Shown: positions 38,707-48,760, counted from the first letter of the stretch. The stretch is DNA of 64,000 nucleotides from Caldilinea sp. CFX5 (GCA_021405325.1 QWII01000062.1:30389-94388); one strand, 5' to 3'. Numbers and translations: made by a program. Notes: generated by a model from the letters alone, not told the origin.

Positions 38707-41334
38707 TCACTGATTAATGAGCGGCAGGAAGATGTGTATGGCTTGTTCATCCTCCTCAGCGCTGCGCCCTTTGCCGTTGAACTGGAAGAGTGCAACGTGA
38801 TCGACGCCATCGATCAGACGCACGATCAACTGGCGGCAGCTCCCGGCCCAGGCCTTGTCGGTCTTCCAGACATACGTGTAGGTCTGGGTAGTGGCGTCAT
38901 ATTGCAGACTACTGCTGCCCGCAGTCACCGTCTCTTCAATGTCATCGCTGCCGTTGCTGCCACCACTACTACAACTGATGTTCTGCGAGGCAGGGTAACC
39001 GCTGGCGAAGATGTTCAACCCAAAGTTGCCGCCCAGGCTGAACTTAACTGGAATGCCGGCCCCCGCGTTAACCTTGTTCATGATAGAGGGATTGTCCACC
39101 GGTTGGAAAAAACCGCCCCAGCGATAGATAACCTTATAGCTCACACTGGCGCTACCGGGGTTGCCGGCGTTATCAGTCGCCCCACTGCAAGTGGCGGTGA
39201 AGGTCCCCGTGCCATCGGTGTTGCCGCCCGTCACGCTGAGGGTGGCCTGGGTCGCTACACCGGCGAGTGCATCACTCGTGCTGCACCCCGCCACCGGCAC
39301 ACTGCCCACGGGGTAGGTGGCGCCGTTGCTTACACCAGTAACGGCAACGACCGGAGCCGTTTTGTCAATCTTCACGCTGACGACCTTGTTGAGGGTGCTT
39401 TGGTTACCCGCCAGGTCATTGATGGTGGGCGTAGTTGCGGTCACAGCGGCGCCTTCGCTGCTTAAGACTTCATTATCGGGGCAGCTTGCCACGCCTGATA
39501 CGTTGTCACTACAGGTAAAGCGGACGGTGACATCGCTGTTGTACCAGCCGTTAGCATTGGACAGCGTTGTCGCTGCTGCACTGATCGTGGGTGGCGTGGC
39601 ATCGCGTTGGATCGTCATACTCTGGCTGCTGCTGCCCCCAGCACTGGTGGCGGCGCAGGTGAAGGTGACGCCCATGGTGTCGCTGGTGACACTCTGTGTC
39701 TCACAGCCAGCCTGACTGGTGATAGGTGTCTCGGCATCCACCACACGCCAACTCACGGTGACAGTGCTGATATACCAACCAGGATTGCCTAACGTTCCCA
39801 CTACCTGTGGCGTGATGACGGGTGGCGTGCTGTCAGTGTTGAATGTCACCGTATTGTCGGTGCTGGTGCTGGCGAGATTGCCATTGCCCACAGCATCTGT
39901 GGCAACATTGGCCCCAATCGTGGCGATCAGCGTGCCGTTGCCCGCCACACCCGCCACGCTAATGGTGTATTCACTCGGCCCACCACTGACACTGATGTTG
40001 ACGCCGGACAAGTTAGCAGTTCCACTGAGGGTGACATCGCTAGCGCTAAAGTCGTTGACCGCTTCGCTAAACACAACGCTAAACAACACCGGATTGCTAT
40101 TGGTGGGATCTGCCTGCCCTGCCTGCTGGTTGATCGTGATGCTGGGAGGCGTATTGTCATCTTCCAGCCTCGCCAACTTGAGGGTTTGGTTGCTCTTGTC
40201 ATAGTAACTGATGACAGGGTTGCCGCTGCTGTCCAAACGCAGCGATGTATACTCCCCGACCTCTCCGTCACTGTCTAGGGTCTGGATGTGATTGCCGCTG
40301 GAACAGTCGGCATTGCCACAGCGCACCAGTTTGAGGTCGAAGTTGGTTACATCAAGGTAACTGATGACGGGGTTGCCGTTGCTGTCCAACACCAGCGATG
40401 TGTAGGCCCCGGTCGCTCCAGCACCGTCTACGACCTGGATGCTGTTGCCGCTGGAACAGTCGCTATTGCCACAGTGTACTAACTTGAGAATGAGGGTGGC
40501 AGCAGAAGCGTTTCTATATTCATAATAACTGATAACGGGGTTGTCGTTGCTGTCCAGTGCCAGTGATGTGTATGCCCCGACCTGCCCAATACTCTCTATC
40601 GTCTGGATGCTATTGCCGCTGGAACAGTCGGCAGTGCCACAGCGCACTAGTTTGAGGTCGCCGTCAAGATGGACATAATAACTGATAACAGGGTTGCCGC
40701 TACTATTCAGCGCTAATGATATGAAAAATCCGACTCGTCCAATGCTGTCTACGGTCTGGATGCGATTGCCACTGGAACAGTCGGCAGTGCCACAGCGCAC
40801 CAACTTGAGGTTGTGGTTACCATCGTCAGAGTAGCTGATGACAGGGATGTCGCCATTGTCCAACACCAGCGAGGTGTATGTTCCGACCCGCCCGTCACTG
40901 TCCACGGTCTGGATGCGATTGCCACTGGAACAATCGGCATTGCCACAGCGCACTAGCTTGAGGTCGTAGTTGGTTTGATCAAGGTAACTGATGACGGGGT
41001 TGCCGCTGCTATCCAGCGCCAGTGACGTGTATGCGCCAACATTTCCGTCACTGTCCACGGTCTGGATGCTGTTGCCACTGGAACAGGTGGCATTGCCACA
41101 GCGCACCAGCTTGAGATCGCCATTGACATTGTCATAATAACTGATGACGGGGTTGCCACTGCTGTCCAGCACCAGCGAGGTAAAGTGCCCGACATCGCCA
41201 GCATTGTCCACAGTTTGGAGATGCCAGATCAGGGCAGCTAGGGCAGGTTGGGCCAGCCCCCAACCCAGGCTGAGAATCAGCAGCAGCGCCAGGCTGCGGC
41301 CGATCCAGTGGGAGAAGAGTTGTTGATGCCGCAT
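38707..41334 (-). CDS. Large secreted protein with seven SGNPVISY repeats and Ig-like domains
   Basis: Product of 875 aa. Start ATG 41334 (AAGGAG upstream) and signal peptide (SLALLLILSLGWGLAQPALA). Residues about 35-390 hold seven repeats of about 50 aa, each with TSL-x-LDS-x-GNPVISY and LKLVRCG-x-A-x-CSSGN, probably a beta-propeller. Then come Ig-like domains (PPSITINQQAGQADPTNSNP; FSASDVTLSGTANLSGV), repeated DxTPP-type domains, and a PxKF-type end (PSIMNKVNAGAGIPVKFSLG). The tail is IFLPLINQ, like other exported proteins here. Paired Cys suggest extracellular disulphides. Probable surface or matrix protein. Confidence 0.85.
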   Translation of the reverse strand: MRHQQLFSHWIGRSLALLLILSLGWGLAQPALAALIWHLQTVDNAGDVGHFTSLVLDSSGNPVISYYDNVNGDLKLVRCGNATCSSGNSIQTVDSDGNVGAYTSLALDSSGNPVISYLDQTNYDLKLVRCGNADCSSGNRIQTVDSDGRVGTYTSLVLDNGDIPVISYSDDGNHNLKLVRCGTADCSSGNRIQTVDSIGRVGFFISLALNSSGNPVISYYVHLDGDLKLVRCGTADCSSGNSIQTIESIGQVGAYTSLALDSNDNPVISYYEYRNASAATLILKLVHCGNSDCSSGNSIQVVDGAGATGAYTSLVLDSNGNPVISYLDVTNFDLKLVRCGNADCSSGNHIQTLDSDGEVGEYTSLRLDSSGNPVISYYDKSNQTLKLARLEDDNTPPSITINQQAGQADPTNSNPVLFSVVFSEAVNDFSASDVTLSGTANLSGVNISVSGGPSEYTISVAGVAGNGTLIATIGANVATDAVGNGNLASTSTDNTVTFNTDSTPPVITPQVVGTLGNPGWYISTVTVSWRVVDAETPITSQAGCETQSVTSDTMGVTFTCAATSAGGSSSQSMTIQRDATPPTISAAATTLSNANGWYNSDVTVRFTCSDNVSGVASCPDNEVLSSEGAAVTATTPTINDLAGNQSTLNKVVSVKIDKTAPVVAVTGVSNGATYPVGSVPVAGCSTSDALAGVATQATLSVTGGNTDGTGTFTATCSGATDNAGNPGSASVSYKVIYRWGGFFQPVDNPSIMNKVNAGAGIPVKFSLGGNFGLNIFASGYPASQNISCSSGGSNGSDDIEETVTAGSSSLQYDATTQTYTYVWKTDKAWAGSCRQLIVRLIDGVDHVALFQFNGKGRSAEEDEQAIHIFLPLINQ

Positions 41335-41515
41335 AGATTGACTCCTTTTTGGCAGATAAACGATTAAAGCGAAAAGAAGATAAGTGCAGGTAGATTCTCC
41401 GTAGGCGTGTCGTCCAGCGTTAACGTGGCGGGTGGCGAACAAACACCCGCCACTTATCTTGTTATTGTTGTTGACAACGTTTGCGCCAAACTAGCAGCGG
41501 CAGGACGGCAAGCCG

Positions 41516-41890
41516 TTACCGCCGTCCGCGGGTGATGGTTTTGCCGGTGTATTGATCGACAGTCAGCAGCAGTGCCCCATCAAGCTGACCGTTCGGCGCA
41601 GCAAGCCGGGGTGCGTTCCTTCTTCTGCGCAGCATCGGGTCCCCGGTCGGCAACCCATCGGTTAAGCCGGGGCGATTTCCCTTTTTGCGTAACAGCGTGG
41701 TGGCGTCCGGCCATGACTGCGGCAGGGCGGTCAACCCCGGCCCGTCGCAGCAACCTGACCAGAACAAGCGGGGAGCCCCTGGCAGGCTGCCGGCGGCGCC
41801 TGGCATAGACGCCGCTTCCGCAAGGGCGCTGCCCACCGACAACAACAACAGCGTGCTGACCAGAAAGAAAACAGCGATCCAGCGCTTCAT
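41516..41890 (-). CDS. Small secreted protein under a SARP-type promoter
   Basis: Product of 124 aa from ATG 41890, with AAAGGAG upstream. A clear signal peptide (MKRWIAVFFLVSTLLLLSVG, cleavage after SALA) precedes a mature part of about 100 residues rich in Pro, Gly, Arg and Leu, with one CC pair (FWSGCCDGPG) and basic clusters (LRKKGNRPG, LRRRRNAPR). No family recognised; an exported peptide or its precursor is possible. The promoter 145 bases upstream carries the four-heptamer operator. The start of its 5' leader resembles that of the 55.3-kb small gene (TTACTTCGGCTG on the plus strand at both sites). Confidence 0.6.
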   Translation of the reverse strand: MKRWIAVFFLVSTLLLLSVGSALAEAASMPGAAGSLPGAPRLFWSGCCDGPGLTALPQSWPDATTLLRKKGNRPGLTDGLPTGDPMLRRRRNAPRLAAPNGQLDGALLLTVDQYTGKTITRGRR

Positions 41891-42035
41891 AAGAGTCTCC
41901 TTTCCCCTTGCTAAGGGGTGTACTAGGTAGGTACGGGGACAACAATAGCCCCCACAAGACAACACTGTGGACAGAGGATTGCTCTAGCACCCGGAACAAG
42001 ATGGACACATTGCTTGGGTTACTTCGGCTGATTCG

Positions 42036-42119
42036 AGCATACCAGCCAAACGTTAAAGCAACGTCAGCGGATAGCGCTGTTGCCTGGCAAAATGGGCCGC
42101 TATCGTTAGCGCATCGTTA
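42036..42119 (-). promoter_or_regulatory. SARP-type operator-promoter, locus 2
   Basis: Heptamers (plus-strand form) AACGTTA 42049, AACGTCA 42060, ATCGTTA 42102 and ATCGTTA 42113, with spacings 11, 42, 11. TATGCT (minus strand, 42036-42041) lies 7 nt from the first. Here no regulator gene is adjacent; the target should be the secreted protein gene ending at 41516. Confidence 0.8.
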
Positions 42120-42131
42120 AAGCAGTCAAAT

Positions 42132-45100
42132 TCAGGGTTTGTACCGAAGGAGACCGCCGTTGATCGCATCAGTGGCCCAGATTTCCCCTTGCGCGCTGAT
42201 ATCGGCGCCGATGAGTTTTGTGCGGGTTTCGCCAGCGAGCATAAAGCGCCACTGTTGCTGGATGGCGCCCTGTTCGGTAATACGCACCAACGCACCGCTT
42301 TCCGGGTTGGTGACATAGAGCTTGCCGGCCGGGTCAGCGGCAAAATGGGCGCCTTCCGCCGTGTTAAACGGGGCGATGCGCTGGCGCGCCAACAACTCGC
42401 CGGTGACGGAAAAGCGGAGGATCTCGCCCAACGTCCCTTCCGTCACCAAGAGGTCGCCGGCGCTGGTGACAATCACATCCACCGGTTGGCCGCTGCCATC
42501 CTTGCCAATCGGGATCGCGCGTTGTTCGGCGCCATCGGCGTTAAGCTGTAGAAGCTGGCCCAAGCTGGTGGCGGCGACCCAAATGGAACCGTCGGCAGCC
42601 ACTGTTAGCCCACGCGCCACCCCCAGCTTGCCTTGCGCTTGCGCCAGCAGATGACGAAAGTTGCCCGCCGCATCAAAGACACTGATGACCGACTGCTGCG
42701 CATCCAACACGTAGAGATTGCCCTGGCTATCGACATCCAGGTCGCTCAACTCCTGGAAGGGGAGAGCCGCTTGCTCAAGGTGGGTCAGCACCGCACCCGT
42801 CTGATCCAGAATGTAAATGCGCTTTCCGGCACTATCCAGCACATAGATCTGGCCACCGGGGCCAATCACCAACGCTTGCGCCCGCACCAGACCGGCCAGT
42901 TGTTCACGCCGGTAGTAGGTGTATTGATTGGGCGCAATCACCTGCTCCGGCGCGTCCACCGCCGGCAGCGGTAAGGGGGCGGCTTCCGCTGCGGTGAAGG
43001 CAAGTCGTTCAGCCGCCGACGCCAACCGCACCCTGGGCAAAGCAGGCGGCAGGGGTTGACCTTTCACCTGGAGGGCAACCACTTCATCAGCGTCCCAATC
43101 GGTCACCAGCAAGCGGCCGTCGTGGGTTGCGGCCAAGTCCATAGGCCGCAGCAGCCCCCCGTAGCTATGGACTACGCGGCCCGCGTTTGTCAATTCATAG
43201 AGTTGCCCCTGTTCGGGCGCCAGCGTGAGGAGTGTATTCTGGTTGGTGACGGCCAGGCGCCCCACCCAATCTGGATTGCTGAACGGGCTCGCCATTTCAG
43301 CCACCACCTGATCGGTGGCCGGCGCCAGTTGATAGAGACGACCGGCAACTGCATCCAGCGACCAGAGCGCCTTTTCGTCCGGGCTAAGGGCCAGCATCGC
43401 CGGTTGCCCCAACTTGCCCCCGCCGGTTAGCCGTCGGCGCAATTCCCCGGCGGCGGAAAAGTGCGCAATGGCGTAATTGTCCGGATCAGCCGCATAGATC
43501 TCGCCTTGTTGGGTAACGGCCAGTGCGACTAAAGCGCCCACTTGCTCGGTGGGCGGCAACATGCGGACGGGTGCGCCGCCGGCATCATACCAGACCAGCT
43601 TCTTGTCGGCGGCGGCCACCAATAGCAGACCATCCGGCGTAATAGCAAGGTCATGCGGATTTTGTTGCACTAACGTAAATTGATCGAACTGCCCACTGGT
43701 CAAGTCCAGCCGGTAGAGCAACGCCTGGGACCGGGCGATACCGTAAAGGACGTTTTGCCCGTCAATGGCAATTCTTTCGGCTTTACGCAACCCATGTCGC
43801 CAGGTTGGCGCGGCGGTGGCGTGATAGAGCGCCCCTGGCGTCCTCGCCATTTGCGCCTGGGCCGCCGGGGTCAGAAAGCGGGTGTAAACGAGTTGGCCGG
43901 CTTGATCGGTAAGGTGATCCTGCGTCGCCGTCGGCCAACAGTCCCGGAGATGATCCACCATTGCCGCGTAGTCAGCCGCGCTGACGTGGAGCAGAACCAT
44001 TTGGGGTTGGTCAGCCCCTTGGCAGAGCGCGGTGGCGTTCAACAGCTCGGTTGGCTGCAAGAACGCAATCCGCCCCCCATTCAGCGCATAGGCGCGCAGC
44101 ATGAGATTGATCAACCGCATATTGACCTCAGGCCAGACGACATAGAGCGAAAGATCAGCGTTGGGGGTTGCCGCCAACCGTTGCGCTTGCTGAATCAGCA
44201 ACGCCGGCGGCGAGATGGGAAGCGCCGGCATTGCCACCTTGGCAATATGCAGTTGATTGACCAAGGCAATCACACAGATGAGCGTGACCGGGCCGAGCGT
44301 ACTCTTGTTCTGCCCTTTCCCCTGCCCTAACCCCGGCAGCAGCGCGGCGCCGACCCCGGCAAAGATAGCATAGAAGAAGGTGGAGACAAAGACGCGGGTT
44401 GTGGCAATCCGTTCATATTGTTGGATGCCGCTCACCAACACGATAAAGGCCAGGCTGGCGAGCAACCAACTGAGGTAGCGACGCTCCCGCCACCCATTAG
44501 CCATGAGAAAGGCGACCCCCAGCAGGACAAGGAGGATTGTCAGGGGATCAACCAGGGGGCCAATCACATAATGGGTGTTGGTTGGATTCAGCGCAAAGAC
44601 CAGCAGACCGGCGAAGACATTACGGATCACTTGATCGACGACACTGAGTTGCGCGCCGGCGACTTCGCTCTGTAGCGGGGTCGCTTTTAACAACGATTGC
44701 CAGTTGGTCAGGTTAAAGAGCATGGGCGCCGCCGACGCCAATGCTCCCACGCCGATAAAAAAGGTGCTGGTGAACCAACGGCGCCAGGAAGGCCAGCCAT
44801 GAAAAGCGAGCAGAAGCGCGAGCGAAATAAAGACCAGGCGCGCCGAGGCATAGGTGATAAAACTACAGCCGGCCACCAGCCCGACCAGGCCATAGAGGAG
44901 CGGGCTATTGCGGCGCAAGGCCAGGAGAAGCAGCGCCAAACTGATGGCGATCACCGGCATGGCCTGCGTATTGTTGTAGGGGACCATGGCAAATTGCAAC
45001 AAGCTGTGTTGAACCGCAAAGAGACCGGCTGCCAACAGCCCGGCTTCTTTGCCCAGCAACCACTCACCAATGACATAGAGCGCCGGCACAGCGATCACCA

Positions 45101-46115
45101 GCGGCAGCAGACTCGCCAGCCGCCAGCCGTAGATCGTATCGCCGAAGAGTTGCAGCGACCAGCCGATCATCTGGGAGGAAAACGCCGCAAAGTAGCCGTT
45201 GTAGCCGCGAATTTCAAACCAATGCCAGGGCTGCACGTTATGCAAAGCGGTAAAGCCCCAATCGTAAAAAGCCCATTCGTCGCCGATATAGGCCAATTGC
45301 CAGGCCCAGGCGCGCGCCAAGCCTAATTCCAACATGAGGATGGTCAGCAGCAGCAGGGTCAAGCTATAGCGCCAGGGCAGGTGCGCCCCGGCTTGATCGA
45401 CACGCTCGGCCCCCCAGCAAAACAGGAACAGGCCCACGCCGACCAACGCAAGGGCCAGCAACATGCTGCTCTGGCCGGCTTGCAGCGCAGCCAGCCCAAT
45501 CACGATCCCCACAATCCCCAAGCCGGTCAGCAGGGCATAGGCGCTTTCGCCGATCCCGCCCAAGGCCGCCGGCGGTTCAAAGGCGAGCGCCAGGGCCAGG
45601 GCCAGCCCCATCCCGCCTAGCCACAGCGCACCGTGGGGCGGCGCCCCTTTGACCAGCGCCAGATACGCTTGCCAGAGTATCGCCACCAACCAACTGCTCG
45701 CCACCGCCAGGCGTACCAGCACCAGCCAGGGGGTGTCCAGGGCGTCCGACGGTGCCACCGCCGCCGTCACACGACCCTGCCGCTGGATGACCAGGCCAAG
45801 GCTACAGAAGAAAATTGCTGCCACAACCAAGGCTGTGCCCAACGGGTGATCGAGCCAAACCGGCTCTACACAAAAGCGGGGCAGCAGACAGCGATTCTTT
45901 TCAAACCACTCGGCAAAGGGCGGCGTGAGCTTGAGCCAGGGTTGCAGATAGAACAACCAGATCGCCGTGATGGCTGCCAGCAAGGCCAACAAAAAGCTGC
46001 CCACTGCAACGGCCCGGCGCAGAATATGGGCCGCTGTTTTTGGGGGTGCAGCCAGCACCGCTGCCATCATCAATGGGTCGCCATCACTGCTTTGTTCGAG
46101 TTTACTAAGTAACAT
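42132..46115 (-). CDS. GT39/ArnT-like membrane protein fused to NHL-repeat propeller
   Basis: Product of about 1327 aa from ATG 46115 (MLLSKLEQ). Residues 30-650 contain many membrane helices and resemble the PMT/ArnT (GT39) glycosyltransferase fold, with an acidic loop after an early helix (YIGDEWAFYDWGF) and MVPYNNTQAMPVIAISLALL. After an extracytoplasmic segment, residues about 770-1327 form two or more NHL-type propellers (LAITPDGLLLVAA, DLDVDSQGNLYVLDAQQ, GLTVAADGSIWVAA). It probably moves sugars from lipid-linked donors to exported targets. The start is uncertain since the ribosome site is weak. Confidence 0.82.
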   Translation of the reverse strand: MLLSKLEQSSDGDPLMMAAVLAAPPKTAAHILRRAVAVGSFLLALLAAITAIWLFYLQPWLKLTPPFAEWFEKNRCLLPRFCVEPVWLDHPLGTALVVAAIFFCSLGLVIQRQGRVTAAVAPSDALDTPWLVLVRLAVASSWLVAILWQAYLALVKGAPPHGALWLGGMGLALALALAFEPPAALGGIGESAYALLTGLGIVGIVIGLAALQAGQSSMLLALALVGVGLFLFCWGAERVDQAGAHLPWRYSLTLLLLTILMLELGLARAWAWQLAYIGDEWAFYDWGFTALHNVQPWHWFEIRGYNGYFAAFSSQMIGWSLQLFGDTIYGWRLASLLPLVIAVPALYVIGEWLLGKEAGLLAAGLFAVQHSLLQFAMVPYNNTQAMPVIAISLALLLLALRRNSPLLYGLVGLVAGCSFITYASARLVFISLALLLAFHGWPSWRRWFTSTFFIGVGALASAAPMLFNLTNWQSLLKATPLQSEVAGAQLSVVDQVIRNVFAGLLVFALNPTNTHYVIGPLVDPLTILLVLLGVAFLMANGWRERRYLSWLLASLAFIVLVSGIQQYERIATTRVFVSTFFYAIFAGVGAALLPGLGQGKGQNKSTLGPVTLICVIALVNQLHIAKVAMPALPISPPALLIQQAQRLAATPNADLSLYVVWPEVNMRLINLMLRAYALNGGRIAFLQPTELLNATALCQGADQPQMVLLHVSAADYAAMVDHLRDCWPTATQDHLTDQAGQLVYTRFLTPAAQAQMARTPGALYHATAAPTWRHGLRKAERIAIDGQNVLYGIARSQALLYRLDLTSGQFDQFTLVQQNPHDLAITPDGLLLVAAADKKLVWYDAGGAPVRMLPPTEQVGALVALAVTQQGEIYAADPDNYAIAHFSAAGELRRRLTGGGKLGQPAMLALSPDEKALWSLDAVAGRLYQLAPATDQVVAEMASPFSNPDWVGRLAVTNQNTLLTLAPEQGQLYELTNAGRVVHSYGGLLRPMDLAATHDGRLLVTDWDADEVVALQVKGQPLPPALPRVRLASAAERLAFTAAEAAPLPLPAVDAPEQVIAPNQYTYYRREQLAGLVRAQALVIGPGGQIYVLDSAGKRIYILDQTGAVLTHLEQAALPFQELSDLDVDSQGNLYVLDAQQSVISVFDAAGNFRHLLAQAQGKLGVARGLTVAADGSIWVAATSLGQLLQLNADGAEQRAIPIGKDGSGQPVDVIVTSAGDLLVTEGTLGEILRFSVTGELLARQRIAPFNTAEGAHFAADPAGKLYVTNPESGALVRITEQGAIQQQWRFMLAGETRTKLIGADISAQGEIWATDAINGGLLRYKP

Positions 46116-46211
46116 TACATATCCCTTAACGCTATTATCAAAGCTGCCCATCAGGGCTTGCGCTATTCGTTGCAAAGACCAGCGCTGTTGGCGCGCCGGT
46201 CTTTGCTGCGC

Positions 46212-47599
46212 CTAGCGCGTCACCAGGGGTAGGAAGAGGGTATTGGCGCCCTCCGCTGGCGCCTCCGGCCACGGGTCGGGCAGGGGCGTGACCATGTTGC
46301 CCTCGTCGTCCGTATCCGGTAAATCTATCATCACGACATCGTTGACCACCCCTGCGTCAGCCCCAGCCAGCAACGGGGTGGTGCTGTTGCCAAAGAGCGC
46401 GGCGACGGCTTGACCAGGGGCAAAGCGCACCGGGTAGCAGGGCTTGGCGTAGATTGGATCAAGCGTGTGGTGATGGTGGCGGTCGCGATATTGGACAGGG
46501 CGGGGGTGGCGTCCCGCACTTTGTCAACGACCTGGTAGGTAAAGCTATCTACCCCGACGTAGCCTGGGTTCGGTTTGTAGACAAAGGCGCCGGTTGCCCC
46601 ATCAAAGGTAAGGACACCGTGGTTGGGGCCGTTACGCATGAACGCTTCCCCTAAGGAATCACGATCGGGGTCCGTATCGTTGGCCAGCACGGTCAAGGCA
46701 GGATCGGAAATCACCAGGCTTGTATCTTGCCATGTGGTATAGTTGTCATTCTGGGCAACCGGGGGCCGGTTGATCCGCTGGATGGTCACGTTTACCTTGA
46801 CCACCGGTGAATCGACCACGCCGTCATTTGCCTTATACCCGAAATAATCGACGCCAAGGTAACCGGGAACTGTAGGCGTATAGGTAAAGGAGCCATCCAG
46901 GTTTAGCACGACGCTCCCGTATTGCGGATTCGCAACCTTGATCGCCTGCAATGGGTCGCCGTCCGGGTCGCTGTCATTGGTCAGTACATTGCCGCTGACA
47001 GGGGTATCTACGGTGGTGGTGAAGAAGTCGGTGATGGCAATGGGCGGCTTCCCCTTCAGGTTGAGATCGAAGGAATCGATGGTAATGAAACCCTGATCGG
47101 TGGTGTTGCCCCCTTTGTCGACTGTCATTTGGAGGATGATGGTAACAGTGGTCTGCGCTGGATTGTTCTGGGTCAGCACGGTCGTCGTAGGGACGAAATA
47201 ATCTTGGTTCGTTGGCCCCACGAAGGGTGTAACGTGGGTAGGCTGACTGGCCTGTAGGACATCCTGGCGTTGGTTGCCGGTCATCCCCCCCGGCAGTTGG
47301 ACTTGCCCACGCGCAGCCAACGATGCCACCACGCTATCATTGCTCTGCAGCGTCAAATCGATGCGACAGGACTTCACCACCGCGCTCTCCAGGGTGTTTG
47401 GTTCTGCCGAAACGACGAATTGATCGAAGATCAGCGTTAGCATTTGACCATCAGGTGAGATGCGCTGCCCTACTGAACCCTGCGGGCATCCCGCCCCTTC
47501 ATAAACAAAGCCGGCAATGCCGTTTGCCTGTGCTGTACTCCAGGCAAACATGAGACTACCTATACTAACCGCGATTATCCACCAGATATTCTTTTTCAT
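46212..47599 (-). CDS. Secreted protein with cadherin-like tandem domains, frameshifted near its end
   Basis: Start ATG 47599 with AGAGGAG upstream; signal peptide IAVSIGSLMFAWSTAQA. An unknown N-terminal domain is followed by two tandem Ig/cadherin-like units (TVDTPVSGNVLTNDSDPDGD; AQNDNYTTWQDTSL, VLANDTDPDRDSLG). The main frame runs to 46331 but turns nonsensical after TATITTRL near 46470. The frame ending at 46212 continues naturally (LDPIYAKPCYPVRFAPGQAV) and ends in FLPLVTR, the local exported-protein tail. A one-base indel near 46465-46475 splits the gene; mutation or assembly error cannot be told apart. Confidence 0.72.
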
Positions 47600-47697
47600 A
47601 GCTTCTCCTCTCTTGCCCCAGTTGGGCGCGTCGGTTTTCCTGGTATTTTTTGCTACCATCAGGCGTTATCCGTTGCAGGTTCAGAAAGCCGTCACCC

Positions 47698-47991
47698 TCA
47701 GGTTGAGATGATGATATAGCCAGTGTGGGTGACGGTTTCCACCTGTAACAGATCAGCGCTCTGCCCAAACAGTTCTTGATAGACATCGCTCGCTTGACCG
47801 GCCAGGGCCTCCGCTTCACAGGCATAAATGCTGAAAACCATCAGCGTCTCGGTCGCCGGGTTGACGAGGAGATAGAGATCGACCAGTTCAGGAAGCTGGT
47901 TGATCGCCGGTTCGATGACGGTGCGCCAGCGTTGGCAAAAGGCGGCGACGCAGTGTGCTTTGATGTGGACGGTGCTGACGGTGGCGTACAT
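47698..47991 (-). CDS. Small ABM/dimeric ferredoxin-like-barrel protein
   Basis: Protein of 97 aa whose pattern (YATVSTVHIKAHCVAAFCQR, strand LYLLVNPATETLMVFSIYAC, then helix and final strand) fits the antibiotic-biosynthesis-monooxygenase (ABM) superfamily. Catalytic role uncertain. No clear ribosome binding site. It lies between element E4 and the cadherin-like secreted protein gene. Confidence 0.55.
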   Translation of the reverse strand: MYATVSTVHIKAHCVAAFCQRWRTVIEPAINQLPELVDLYLLVNPATETLMVFSIYACEAEALAGQASDVYQELFGQSADLLQVETVTHTGYIIIST

Positions 47992-48070
47992 ATTGTTTAT
48001 GCCCTGGGGCGCGGTTCGCTCACGGCCCTATATGGATCAAGGGAAGGCAATGCGCCCATGCCCACGGGTT

Positions 48071-48230
48071 GATGAAGGTTATGAAAATAAATCGGTAACC
48101 GCACGGTAGGGGCACGCACCCCACGGGCACGAGGTGGGCGGCGGGAAACCTTCGGGTAACAGGAAAGACACTTGCCGCCCACCTCATGCCCCTACCGTGC
48201 GGTTACCGGTTTATTTTCGTAACTTTCATC
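48071..48230. repeat. Nested palindromic element E4
   Basis: Outer arms of 44 bp (48071-48114 against 48187-48230) match at 41 positions. An inner 12-bp inverted repeat (GAGGTGGGCGGC, 48131-48142 against 48174-48185) lies inside. The outer arm carries ATGAAGGTTATGAAAATAAA, nearly the same as the E2 flank at 20.4 kb. Confidence 0.87.
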
Positions 48231-48382
48231 ATTCACCGCGATCGGGCTTTTCTCCGCTTGATACACATGGGCAGGTTCGCTCACGCCCCACGTTTCCGAA
48301 CGTAATTCAGCGGAAAGTTGACAGTTGCAAAGGTACAAGCTTTGTGGTACGCTTTCCTTGAAAATTAGCAAGGTGTTGCCGG

Positions 48383-48604
48383 TCAGGCCCACTGCACCGT
48401 TAGCCGAAGGGGACGGACGGCCAAGGTGATCACGATGGGCCGGACCGTCATCCGCCGGATTTTTGACCACCAAGCGCCGGCTTCTTTGTAGCAATGACCT
48501 TGCGCCAATTCGACTTGGCGGACAAAGCGTTCCTGGGTAAAGGTATGCTGTTTGTCGGTGTGCAGCACCTGGGACAGATTTTCTAAACTCAAGCCAGTTA
48601 ACAT
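48383..48604 (-). CDS. Small hypothetical protein next to the 1350-aa regulator
   Basis: Product of 73 aa from ATG 48604, with a strong GAGAGGAG site. It begins MLTGLSLENLSQVLHTDKQH, then FVRQVELAQGHCYKEAGAWW. It is not similar to the other two small proteins. It is driven by the operator-promoter at 48654-48737 with a leader of about 45 bases. Role unknown. Confidence 0.6.
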   Translation of the reverse strand: MLTGLSLENLSQVLHTDKQHTFTQERFVRQVELAQGHCYKEAGAWWSKIRRMTVRPIVITLAVRPLRLTVQWA

Positions 48605-48653
48605 CGGTTGCTCCTCTCTTGCTAACAATAACGGGGTGTTTCTGCTTGGCCCT

Positions 48654-48737
48654 AGCATAGCAGGCAAACGTTAAAGCAACGTCAGCGCATGACCCCACAC
48701 CAGCCCAAAAACAGGCAAGATCGTTAGAGCAACGTTA
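48654..48737 (-). promoter_or_regulatory. SARP-type operator-promoter, locus 3
   Basis: Heptamers (plus-strand form) AACGTTA 48667, AACGTCA 48678, ATCGTTA 48720 and AACGTTA 48731, spaced 11, 42, 11; minus-strand TATGCT at 48654-48659, 7 nt from the first. The last repeat ends 23 bases before the start of the 1350-aa regulator. Confidence 0.82.
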
Positions 48738-48760
48738 AAGCGATAGCCAAGGAGTCCCCA

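Noticed and set aside
42132..42200. Plus-strand gene controlled by operator locus 2
   Set aside because: The plus strand here is the antisense end of the GT39-like gene, with no credible reading frame; all heptamers point to the minus-strand promoter.
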